Part shown: piece by piece, positions 44,351 to 52,288 of the stretch
Numbering within the stretch: position 1 is the stretch's first letter
Layout: each line of letters opens with the position of its first letter
Source: Frankia sp. QA3
GTDB taxonomy: Bacteria > Actinomycetota > Actinomycetes > Frankiales > Frankiaceae
NCBI RefSeq assembly: GCF_000262465.1
Contig: NZ_CM001489.1
Location: 2,414,597 to 2,478,596 of the forward strand
Direction of reading: 5' to 3'
DNA: 64,000 bases
Notes under the pieces: model-generated
What the model saw: only the letters and a program-made list of their open reading frames with translations
The model's database searches: none
What the model was told of the DNA's origin: nothing
Made by a program: the position numbers and the translations under genes

Positions 44351-45358
44351 TCAGGTCCGCGTCCGCGGGTCGATGAACCAGGTGAGGATGTCGACCAGGA
44401 CGGTGATGATCACAAATGTCGTCGCCGCGACGAGGACGATCCCGATCACGACGGGCATGTCCCGGTTCTGGACTGCGGAGAGGACCAGCCGGCCCATCCC
44501 GCGGCGCGAGAACACCGTCTCGATGATGATCGCCCCGCCGATCAGGGAGCCGGAGATCCAGCCCAGCAGGGCGGTGGCTGGCAACAGGGCGTGGCGCAAC
44601 GTGTGCCGAAGGCGCACCGCCGGCTCGCTGATCCCCCGGGTCCGGGCCGTCATCACGAAGGGCTCGTCCAACGCGCGCACCATCCCCTCCCGCAGCACCC
44701 GGGTGGTCACCGCCACCGGCCCCGCGGCCAGCGCGATCGTGGGCAGCACGAGCCCGGCTGGAGCGGACGACCCGATGGCGGGAAACCAGTGCAGCCAGAA
44801 GGAGAACACCGTCAGCAGGACGAGCCCCAGCCAGAACGGTGGAACGGCGACGACCAGCGACTCCACGGCGGCGACAACCGAACGCAGCGAGCGACGGCGG
44901 GTGGCGCTGAGCGCCGCGAACAGTACCGACGCGACCACCGTGGTCAGGACCGTCGTCGCCACCAGGACGAGGGTGTCCGGAAGCTGCTCGGTAATCGCCT
45001 GCCACACCGGCTTGCGCAGCATGTACGACTCGCCGAAGTCGCCGCGGAGCACTCGGCCGAGGTAGGCGAAGTACCGCACCGGCAACGGATCGTCCAGGTG
45101 GTAGCGCGAGATGATCTCCGCACGCACCTCCGGGCCGGCCTGGGACTGGGCGAGCAGCACATCGACCGTGTTGCCATGCATCAGCTCGAGCAGGAAGAAG
45201 GTCGCTGTCACCGCTCCCCACAGCACCGCCACGGAGGCCAGCACCCGGGTCAGCACCAGCCGGGCCAACGGGGCGCCGAGGCGGCGGCGCCCGCCGCCGC
45301 CCGGCGTCCCGTCGAGGCCCTCGTCCCTCGGTGCCGTCGAGGTCAGGAGGTCAGCCAT
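44351..45358 (-). CDS. DppB-type permease, cassette B
   Basis: A 335-residue permease. LARLVLTRVLASVAVLWGAV opens the first membrane segment after a 30-residue Gly/Arg cytoplasmic start. RYHLDDPLPVRYFAYL, the loop FVMTARTRGISEPAVRLRHT and IIIETVFSRRGMGR are diagnostic. The usual PGDP after the first membrane segment reads MHGNTVD, a small departure. Its start overlaps the end of the binding-protein gene by 16 nt, so translation is coupled. Confidence 0.88.
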   Translation of the reverse strand: MADLLTSTAPRDEGLDGTPGGGGRRRLGAPLARLVLTRVLASVAVLWGAVTATFFLLELMHGNTVDVLLAQSQAGPEVRAEIISRYHLDDPLPVRYFAYLGRVLRGDFGESYMLRKPVWQAITEQLPDTLVLVATTVLTTVVASVLFAALSATRRRSLRSVVAAVESLVVAVPPFWLGLVLLTVFSFWLHWFPAIGSSAPAGLVLPTIALAAGPVAVTTRVLREGMVRALDEPFVMTARTRGISEPAVRLRHTLRHALLPATALLGWISGSLIGGAIIIETVFSRRGMGRLVLSAVQNRDMPVVIGIVLVAATTFVIITVLVDILTWFIDPRTRT

Positions 45359-46998
45359 GTGTCGTAGAAGCTCGGGCTACCGTCGATGTCGAAGGTGACA
45401 TCCCGGACTCCGGAGCGGGCCGCGACGGTGGACAGGGGCGAGTAGATGGGAAACACCGCGGCGTCCGCGGTGAGCTGGCGCTGGGCCTGGCCATAGATTC
45501 GCAGCCGGTCCGTCACGCTTTCGCTGGCCGCGGCCTGCAGGAAGAGCTTGTCCAGCGCGCCGCTGGCATAGCGGGAGATGTTGTTGGCCAGTCCTCGGGT
45601 AGGCGAGGGAACGTTGGCCGAGCCGTAGAGGACCTTGAGAACCTCCGGGCCGGGGGAGGCGAAGTTCGTGTCGGCGAGCTCGTAGTCGGCGGACAGGATC
45701 CGGTCGACGTACGTGCCCTCGTCGATGTTCTCCTCGACGATCTCGATCCCGAGCTCCTTGGCGGCAGCCTGCACCTGAACGGCCAGGTCCTCGATGGACG
45801 GGTCGGACCACAGGTGGCGCAGCGTCAGGCGCGCGCCGTTCTTCGTCCGATACCCCTTGGCGTCACGCCCCGTCCAACCCGCCTGGTCGAGCAGCCGGGC
45901 GGCCTCGGTCGGGTTGTAGGCGTACGCCGACTCCTGGGACCTGTCGTAGCCGAGCGTCGTCGACGTCAGGACCCCGCGAGCGGACGGGTAGACACCGAAA
46001 TAGACATTCTTGACGATCTGGGCCCAATCGATTCCCGCCCGGAAGGCCTTGCGGACACCAACGTCCGCCAGCACTCCGGACGCCGTGTTCGGGAAGTAGC
46101 TGTAGGGGATGCCCGGGAATGGCACCGAGAACAGGTGGAACCCGTCCGCGGTGCGGAGTTCACGCAGGTTCACCGGGGACAGGGTGGTGATCGCATCGAC
46201 CTGTCCGCTGCTCAGCGCTCCGTACCGGGCGGAGTTGTCGGAGGCGACCCGGATCCGGATCCCGTCCAGACGGGCGGGGCCGGTGTGTCCCAGGCCGGCC
46301 GGCGCCCAGGCGTAGTCGCGGTTGCGGACGTACTCGATTCCCTGCTGCTGACGGTAGCCGCCCGGGCTGGCGAAGGGACCCGTGCCGACGATGGTGGCGC
46401 AGAGCGCGTCATTGCTCCGGGTAAGGGTGGCGGGCGATTCCATCCCGAGATTCGGGGTGGCCAGCACGTCCAGAAGCGACGAGGACGGCTCGGAGAGTCG
46501 CACTTCCACGGTGTGCGCGTCGATCGCCCGCGACGACTCGTAGCTGGCGATGAGGCTTGCCGCAAGCAGCGACTTGGTCTTCGGGGCGACGATGTGTTCC
46601 AGGTTCGCCACCACCGCCGCGGCGTCGAAGGGTGCACCGTCGGTGAACCGCACGTCGTCCCGGAGGGTGAAGGTGTAGGCCTTGCGATCCTCGGCGATGG
46701 TCCAGCGACTGGCCAACCAGGGCTTGATCGCCCCCTTCCGGTCCTGGTACACCAGGGAGTCCACAATCGGTCGGGATACCACGCGGGCGGCGGCGCTCGG
46801 ACTCTGATGCGGGTCCAGGCAGTTGGGCTCCCTGCCGATGGCGAGGTTCAGGGTTCCGCCGTCCCGGGGGGTGCCCCCGTCCGCGCTGGTCTGCGATCCG
46901 CCGGCGCAGGACGCCGCCAACGCCAGGACGGCGCCGACCGCGACCGCCGTCACCGCCCGTCTCCTCAAAGCCACACTAAACCGAACTCCGGAAATCAT
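45343..46998 (-). CDS. Peptide/nickel-type ABC substrate-binding lipoprotein (SBP_bac_5), cassette B
   Basis: A 551-residue family-5 binding protein. The signal peptide (VALRRRAVTAVAVGAVLALA) ends at the lipobox LAASC. Landmarks: GREPNCLDPHQSPSAAARVV, LASRWTIAEDRKAYTFTLRD, VGTGPFASPGGY and GSPSFYDTWL at the end. ATG at 46998 is chosen because the signal peptide begins there; upstream homology is absent though the frame is open to 47223. It is the first gene of cassette B, with the monooxygenase gene at 47432 upstream in the same direction. Confidence 0.88.
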   Translation of the reverse strand: MISGVRFSVALRRRAVTAVAVGAVLALAASCAGGSQTSADGGTPRDGGTLNLAIGREPNCLDPHQSPSAAARVVSRPIVDSLVYQDRKGAIKPWLASRWTIAEDRKAYTFTLRDDVRFTDGAPFDAAAVVANLEHIVAPKTKSLLAASLIASYESSRAIDAHTVEVRLSEPSSSLLDVLATPNLGMESPATLTRSNDALCATIVGTGPFASPGGYRQQQGIEYVRNRDYAWAPAGLGHTGPARLDGIRIRVASDNSARYGALSSGQVDAITTLSPVNLRELRTADGFHLFSVPFPGIPYSYFPNTASGVLADVGVRKAFRAGIDWAQIVKNVYFGVYPSARGVLTSTTLGYDRSQESAYAYNPTEAARLLDQAGWTGRDAKGYRTKNGARLTLRHLWSDPSIEDLAVQVQAAAKELGIEIVEENIDEGTYVDRILSADYELADTNFASPGPEVLKVLYGSANVPSPTRGLANNISRYASGALDKLFLQAAASESVTDRLRIYGQAQRQLTADAAVFPIYSPLSTVAARSGVRDVTFDIDGSPSFYDTWLTS

Positions 46999-47431
46999 CC
47001 AACATCCATAATCGTCTAATCGAGTTGACGGATTGACCTCGGCGACGGGCCTCGGCGCAGAGCTGAGCACAGGGCGGCCGCGGACGCCGGCGGCACGGTG
47101 GATTCCCGCGGCACCGAAACGGTGTGCCACCGTACCGGGAAATCCTTGAAAAGCCACCGGAGGCCGCAGCCGAAAAAACGCGGATAAGTCGGTGGCCTGC
47201 GGATGCTCCGCCGGCCATGACATTACGGTCGCCGTCTAAAGCCATTCTGAAGTCGGGCCACGCGCCGGGCCGGCTCGACGCGACCGCCGGAATTCCTGCC
47301 CACCTGTCAATCGCTTCGGCCGGGGTGCGGGACATCCTCGACGGGCTCCCACAGGTGGCCCACCAGGACGCCCTTATCGCCGACGGCCACACGTGGCACC
47401 GCTCGATCGCGGAGGCCGCTGGTCTCCTCGA
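46999..47431. other. Promoter region of cassette B
   Basis: No gene is supported. It is AT-richer near 46975-47035, consistent with a promoter for the binding-protein gene. No clear palindrome was found. Confidence 0.4.
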
Positions 47432-48424
47432 TCAGAGGGAGGCGGCGGCCTTGGCGAGCAGCTCGTAGGAGCGGATCCGTTGCTCCAGCCCGGGGATCTG
47501 CGAGAGGGCGAAGAACTCGTCCGCTCCGGATTCACGCACCAGTGCCTCGAACCTGGGGGCCACGGTGGCCAACGAGCCCACGAGCTGCGGGTCGATCCGC
47601 TCGCGGCGGAAGCCTTCCTCCGCCCCGCCGAAGCGGTGCCGCCGGGCCTCCTCCTCGGTCGGCAGCAGGGTGTCGGGATCGGTCGTGCGCATGAGGATCT
47701 GGCCGAGGACGAACGCGTCGGCGAGAGAGTGCGCACGCTCGTCCGAGTCGGCGAGCACCACGATGGCGGACACCGCGCCGCGTGGATATTCCAGGTGCAC
47801 CGACGGCCGGAACGCCTTGCGGTAGGCGTTGAGTGCGACGGACGCGAGCCCCGGCACGATCGTGTGCGCATAGACATAGGGCAGACCGCGCGCGCCCGCG
47901 AACGCGGCGCTGCTCGGGCTGGAGCCGACCATCCAGAACTCGGGTGCGACCGCCGGTTCGGGTACGGCACGTACCTGCGACGCCCCACCCTCGCGGTGGA
48001 AATACCCGACGAGCTCGTCGAGCTGGGCTGGGAAATCACGCGGATGCGGGTCACCGAGCCGCGCGCCCGCGGCGGCCGCTCCCCCCACGGCCCGGCCGAC
48101 TCCGAGGTCGACCCGCCCGGGGTGCAGGGACCCGAGCACGCCGAACTGTTCCGCCACGGCGAGCGGCGCATGGTTGGGCAGCAGCACCGCACCCGAGCCG
48201 ACCCGGATCGTTGCGGTGACGGCGAGGATCTGGCCGGCGAGCACGGCGGGAGCCGAGGTGGCGAGCGCGGGCGTGCTGTGATGTTCGGCGACCCAGTACC
48301 GGCGGTAACCCAGCGCCTCCACGGCACGGGCGAGGTCCACGGTGTCCCGCAACGCGTCGGCGGCCGTACCGGACCGCCACACCGGCACCGTGTCGTGCGC
48401 CGAGACGAAGGTGGGTTCAACCAT
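47432..48424 (-). CDS. LLM-class flavin-dependent oxidoreductase (luciferase group 1, TIGR03558-like)
   Basis: A 330-residue luciferase-like protein of the alkanal-monooxygenase-related group. It shows GYRRYWVAEHHSTPALATSA, IRVGSGAVLLPNHAPLAVAE, GRVDLGVGRAVGG and FWMVGSSPSSAAFAGARGLP. These are typical FMN-dependent luciferase-like motifs. ATG at 48424 follows GAGAGGAA. It lies between the three SnoaL genes and cassette B, all on the same strand, and could belong functionally to either. Confidence 0.87.
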   Translation of the reverse strand: MVEPTFVSAHDTVPVWRSGTAADALRDTVDLARAVEALGYRRYWVAEHHSTPALATSAPAVLAGQILAVTATIRVGSGAVLLPNHAPLAVAEQFGVLGSLHPGRVDLGVGRAVGGAAAAGARLGDPHPRDFPAQLDELVGYFHREGGASQVRAVPEPAVAPEFWMVGSSPSSAAFAGARGLPYVYAHTIVPGLASVALNAYRKAFRPSVHLEYPRGAVSAIVVLADSDERAHSLADAFVLGQILMRTTDPDTLLPTEEEARRHRFGGAEEGFRRERIDPQLVGSLATVAPRFEALVRESGADEFFALSQIPGLEQRIRSYELLAKAAASL

Positions 48425-48738
48425 CGGGTTCCTCTCCTGGCTGCACCTCAGCAGAATCCGAGGCAGCCTCGATATCGGCGTGATCAGCCAACCTGAGCAT
48501 GCCTCATGTTGTCAACGGGCCGCCGTCACCGGTCCGGTCTGAATTCCCCGGCGACCCGGCGCGGTTCCGCGGAACACCGTGATCATCGCTGGGGTCGGAG
48601 CCGAGGCGCGGTTCCGCGGAACACCACGATCACTTGTCCAGTCGTGGCTCATCACGATCTCGGCATCTCTCGGCATCTCTCGGCTCTCTCGGCTCTCTCG
48701 GCATCACGGTGGATGACGGAGCTCGGCTCGGGGCCGCG
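48425..48738. promoter_or_regulatory. Intergenic region with duplicated 12-bp palindrome
   Basis: GTTCCGCGGAAC, a perfect 12-bp palindrome, occurs at 48564-48575 and again at 48611-48622, inside a 21-nt direct repeat (48558-48578 and 48605-48625). A run of CTCGGCAT/CTCGGCTCT microrepeats follows at 48657-48705. The pair may be operators for the monooxygenase gene at 47432. Confidence 0.55.
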
Positions 48739-49188
48739 TCAGTCCGCGACCGGTGCCGCGGCGCCGGCGATGGAACGATTCCGGACTGTGAGCCGCCACG
48801 TACCGTCGGCAGCGCGGACCAGCCGGTCGTCGTAGCGGCCGAATCCGGTCACCGCGTAGGTCCCGGCCTCGGTGACCTTGATATTGACGACGTCGGTCAG
48901 GGCATGCGCACTGGAACCGGTGACCGTGATCGCCGGTTCTCCGAGCAGGTGCACGCCACTCCAACCGTTGTCGGGGACCTTGCTGATCTCCGCTCGGATC
49001 GCCTCCCGGCCGTACAGGGTGCCGCCCGGAGAGGTCAGGACCGTGTCGTCGGTCAGGTACGCGGCGATCCACTCGTCGTGGCGATGAAGGTCGTAGAGCT
49101 GAACGAGCCGAGCGATGAGAAGGCGGATCTGCTCGATGTCGCGCTCGGTATCACCGTCGCGCTCGATGTCGCGCTCGGTGTCACTCAT
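48739..49188 (-). CDS. SnoaL-like (NTF2-fold) protein 1, cassette C
   Basis: A 149-residue alpha+beta barrel protein: IRLLIARLVQLYDLHRHDEW, YLTDDTVLTSPGGTLYGREA, GVHLLGEPAITVTG and FGRYDDRLVRAADGTWRL. NTF2-fold proteins of this type act as polyketide cyclases, isomerases or dehydratases, or as dioxygenase subunits. The start contains an imperfect duplication (DTERDIERDGDTERDIE) from a 27-nt tandem repeat. Its ATG overlaps the previous stop by ATGA. It is the last of three SnoaL-like genes. Confidence 0.82.
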   Translation of the reverse strand: MSDTERDIERDGDTERDIEQIRLLIARLVQLYDLHRHDEWIAAYLTDDTVLTSPGGTLYGREAIRAEISKVPDNGWSGVHLLGEPAITVTGSSAHALTDVVNIKVTEAGTYAVTGFGRYDDRLVRAADGTWRLTVRNRSIAGAAAPVAD

Positions 49189-49616
49189 GGCTGTCGCCCC
49201 GTCACTTTCGCCGGCCGGCCAGCCGGTGGGGAGGCCGGGGGCAGCAGGGGGGTGGGAAGCCGCCGGGCGAACGTCCAGCGGCCGGCACCGTCCCGGACCA
49301 GTTCGTCCTCCAGCCGGACCACTGACGTGATCGCGAAGCCGCCCGCCGGGTCAAGGCTGACGGTGAAGCTGTCGGTCCAGGCATGGGCGACGGGCCCGTC
49401 GATCTCGATGACCGGGATGCTCTGGAAGTGCACCGCGTGGGATTCGGCGGGTGACGCGAGCCCCAGCAGGGCGCGCACCGATCGCGACCCCTCGGCCAGG
49501 GCGCCCCAGATGGTCGTCTCGGTCGTGTACTGGGCGATCCATTCCTCGTCACGGTGGTCGCCGTGGGCCTGGGCAACCCGGGCCAACACGGTCGCGACGT
49601 CCTGAGCGTCACTCAT
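49185..49616 (-). CDS. SnoaL-like (NTF2-fold) protein 2, cassette C
   Basis: A 143-residue protein of the same fold: MSDAQDVATVLARVAQAHGD, HRDEEWIAQYTTETTIWGAL, AVHFQSIPVIEIDGPVAHAW and VVRLEDELVRDGAGRWTFAR. It is clearly related to its two neighbours but diverged from both. ATG at 49616 overlaps the end of the upstream gene by 8 nt. The tail is Pro/Ala-rich. Function is likely the same class of reaction on a related substrate, or a subunit role; unproven. Confidence 0.8.
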   Translation of the reverse strand: MSDAQDVATVLARVAQAHGDHRDEEWIAQYTTETTIWGALAEGSRSVRALLGLASPAESHAVHFQSIPVIEIDGPVAHAWTDSFTVSLDPAGGFAITSVVRLEDELVRDGAGRWTFARRLPTPLLPPASPPAGRPAKVTGRQP

Positions 49617-50208
49617 GTGCGCTCCCGGCCGCGAGCGAGTGTTCGGTGCCGGCCGGCTGGCTCGCGCCGGCCTGCCGGCTCGCGCCGAGCGGCAGGTGGG
49701 TGACCAGCCGGGCGGCGAACCGCCACCGCCCGTCGGCGTCGCGGACGAAGTCGTCCTCGTAGCGGCCCGCGGCGGCGACCTCGTACCGGTGGTCGGCGGA
49801 GTACCGATGGTCGGCGGAGTACCGATGGTCGGCGGAGTACCGGTGGTCGGCGGAATCGGCGTGCGCCGCTGCGGCCCCGGCACCCGGCACCGCAGCCGCC
49901 GGCAGACTGTCCCTCAGCCGCAGGAGGGCGAAGTCGGTGGCGGCGTGAGCCCGCTCGCCGGCGACGTCGATCACCGGTTCGCTCAGGAAGTGCGTGGCGC
50001 GCCAGTGGTCGGACGCCGCAGCGCGGAAGTGGGCCAGGACCTCGTCCCGGCCCTGGTACGAACCGCCGCCCCCCGGCAACGGATCGTCCACCGCCCGATA
50101 GGTGAAATCGTCGGCGACGAGGTGGTCGGCCCACTGGTCGTGGCGCTCGCGGTCGCGCAGGTACGCGAACCGCGCGATGAGCGTACGGATGTCCCCGATA
50201 TCGGTCAC
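49609..50208 (-). CDS. SnoaL-like (NTF2-fold) protein 3 with SADHRY repeat, cassette C
   Basis: A 199-residue member: IRTLIARFAYLRDRERHDQW, TYRAVDDPLPGGGGSYQGRD, THFLSEPVIDVAGERAHAAT and GRYEDDFVRDADGRWRFAAR. A four-fold SADHRY repeat (18-nt tandem repeat near 49790-49855) is inserted in a loop before the last strands, making this the longest of the three. GTG at 50208 has AAGGAGACCC upstream, a strong site. It follows the permease gene by 170 nt, so it is probably part of the same operon. Confidence 0.82.
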   Translation of the reverse strand: MTDIGDIRTLIARFAYLRDRERHDQWADHLVADDFTYRAVDDPLPGGGGSYQGRDEVLAHFRAAASDHWRATHFLSEPVIDVAGERAHAATDFALLRLRDSLPAAAVPGAGAAAAHADSADHRYSADHRYSADHRYSADHRYEVAAAGRYEDDFVRDADGRWRFAARLVTHLPLGASRQAGASQPAGTEHSLAAGSAHE

Positions 50209-50378
50209 GGGTCTCCTTGTAGGTCCGGTCGGCTGAAATCCTGGTGGAGTGAAGGCCGGTCGGGTGACGGCCGGTCCGTCCGGCGGCGACCGAGCGGCCG
50301 AGTGGGTCGCGGGGGTCGCGGAGGCCGCAGCGCGGCAGGCGCGGGATCCGGGGCGCGCCGGGCGGGGGTGGCCGGTCA

Positions 50379-51296
50379 TCAGCGCGGGCCGGTCGGGGTG
50401 TCGAAGGCCTGGGAGATCCGGTTGAGGGCCAGGACGGTCAGCACGACGGCGAGGCCGGGCGCGGCCGTCATCCACCAGGCGGTGTCCAGATAGCCCCGAC
50501 CACCCGCGACGAGCGCCCCCCACTCCGGGGTCGGCGGCTGGGCGCCGAAGCCGAGGAATCCCAATGCGGACACTGCCAGGATCGCCCCGCCGAAATCCAG
50601 CGCGGTCAGCGCGAGCACGGCGCCCCTGGTGTGGGGCAGGATGTGGCGGCGCAGCACCGACAGCCGCCGCGCGCCCGCGACGAGGGCAGCCTCGACATAC
50701 GCCTGCTCCCGCACCCGCAGCACCTCCGCGCGCATGAGCCGGGCGAAGCCCGCGACCGAGCTCGTGCCGACCGCGAGGGCCGTCTGGACGGGGCCGAAGC
50801 CGAACGTGGTCACCAGCGTTGTCGCCAGGAGCAGGGACGGCACGGCGAGCAGCACGTCGACGAGCCGCATGACCGCGGCGTCGAGTGCCCCACCGACGAA
50901 GCCCGCGGTCAGGCCCACGAGCGACCCGGCGATCAGACCGACCAGAACGGCGATGGCCGCGCAGGACAGGGACAGCCCCGCCCCGTGCACGACCCGCGCG
51001 AACAGGTCGCGGCCGAGTTGGTCGGTGCCGAACGGGTGCGTGCCGTCGGGCGAGTGCAGCTTCGCGGTGGGCCGTACCCGCAGTGGGTCTGCGCCGGTGA
51101 ACGCGGCGGGGGCCAGCGCCGCCGCGACGGCCACCGCGACGACGACGACGCAGGCCGCGAGTATCGGCTGGCGCAGGACACCACGACAGATCTCCCGGCC
51201 CCGCCGAGACAGGCCGGTCCGACGCCGCTGCGCCGGTGGCCCACCGAGGCCCCCGTCGTGCGCAACGGACTCGGACGGCACCCCGAGCCCGCTCAT
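50379..51296 (-). CDS. DppC-type permease, cassette C
   Basis: A 305-residue permease: ILAACVVVVAVAVAAALAPA membrane segment, HPFGTDQLGRDLFARVVHGA, the loop YVEAALVAGARRLSVLRRHI and WWMTAAPGLAVV near the end. ATG at 51296 overlaps the upstream stop by ATGA. The open frame runs to 52193 but that part is in the shadow of the upstream permease. No ATPase gene follows, unlike in cassettes A and B. Confidence 0.9.
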   Translation of the reverse strand: MSGLGVPSESVAHDGGLGGPPAQRRRTGLSRRGREICRGVLRQPILAACVVVVAVAVAAALAPAAFTGADPLRVRPTAKLHSPDGTHPFGTDQLGRDLFARVVHGAGLSLSCAAIAVLVGLIAGSLVGLTAGFVGGALDAAVMRLVDVLLAVPSLLLATTLVTTFGFGPVQTALAVGTSSVAGFARLMRAEVLRVREQAYVEAALVAGARRLSVLRRHILPHTRGAVLALTALDFGGAILAVSALGFLGFGAQPPTPEWGALVAGGRGYLDTAWWMTAAPGLAVVLTVLALNRISQAFDTPTGPR

Positions 51297-52288
51297 CGGC
51301 GTCTCACCATGGCCACCGTGACCTGCGGGTCGAGGAGGTGGTACGCCAGATCGACCAGGAGGTTGACGGTGACGAACACGACCGCGAACAGCACGACCAG
51401 GGCCTGCACGACCGGGATGTCCTTCGAGGTCACGGCGGCCTCGACCACACGGCCCAGACCGGGGCGGGAGAACACGGTCTCCACCACGACGGACCCCGCC
51501 AGCAGGTTGCCGACCAACACCCCGGCGACCGCCAGCACCGGCGGCAGCGCGTTGCGCAGGGCGTGACGCAGGTGGATGCGCCACCGGCCGAGTCCCTTCG
51601 CCCGCGCGGTTGTCACGTGCGGATCGGCCAGGACTCGCCACAGGCTCTGCGCCAGCATCCGCGCGAGAAACGCGGCGGTCGGCACCGACAACGTGATCGC
51701 GGGCAGGATCAGGCCCCGCGGCCCGTCGTCGCCGAAGGCAGGCAGCAGGTGCCAGCGAAAGGACAGCACCTGCAGAAGGACCAGCCCGATGAAGAACGAC
51801 GGGACGGCTACCCCGAGTGCCGGAAGTGCCAGCAGAAACCGCTGCAACCAGCGGACGCGGGTGACGGTGGCACCGAGCGCCAGCGCCCAACCGACGAGCA
51901 CGGCCAGCAGGAGCGCGGCGCCGGCGAGCTCGAGGGTCGACGGCAGTGCGCCGCCGATGATGTCGAGCGCCGACTGGCCGCGCTGCAGCGACCGGCCGAA
52001 GTCCAGGTGCAGGGCATGCCAGAGGTTCGTCAGATACTGGGCGGGGGGCGGCCGGTCGACGCCGTACTCCGCCCGCAGCTGGGCTATCTGCTGTGCGGTC
52101 ACCGAGATGACGCCGCTGCTGCTCACCATCATCTCGACCGGATCCCCGGGAACGAGGTAGAGGATGACGAACGACAGCGTGTACGCCGCCCACACGACGA
52201 ACACCGAATGCGCCAGCCGGACGGCCAGGTAACGCCCGACCACGCCGCCCCGTCCCAGTTCGGGGGCGACCGCGACCAGCTCAGCCAT
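51293..52288 (-). CDS. DppB-type permease, cassette C
   Basis: A 331-residue permease: VRLAHSVFVVWAAYTLSFVI, VPGDPVEMM after the first membrane segment, EYGVDRPPPAQYLTNLW, the ATPase-contact loop HVTTARAKGLGRWRIHLRHA and VVVETVFSRPGLGRVVE. The first 17 residues are cytoplasmic. Its start overlaps the end of the binding-protein gene by 8 nt, so the two are coupled. Confidence 0.9.
   Translation of the reverse strand: MAELVAVAPELGRGGVVGRYLAVRLAHSVFVVWAAYTLSFVILYLVPGDPVEMMVSSSGVISVTAQQIAQLRAEYGVDRPPPAQYLTNLWHALHLDFGRSLQRGQSALDIIGGALPSTLELAGAALLLAVLVGWALALGATVTRVRWLQRFLLALPALGVAVPSFFIGLVLLQVLSFRWHLLPAFGDDGPRGLILPAITLSVPTAAFLARMLAQSLWRVLADPHVTTARAKGLGRWRIHLRHALRNALPPVLAVAGVLVGNLLAGSVVVETVFSRPGLGRVVEAAVTSKDIPVVQALVVLFAVVFVTVNLLVDLAYHLLDPQVTVAMVRRR

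Noticed and set aside
45331-47019. A 562-codon plus-strand frame opposite the cassette B binding protein
   Set aside because: Shadow frame; the minus-strand gene has a signal peptide, lipobox and family motifs.
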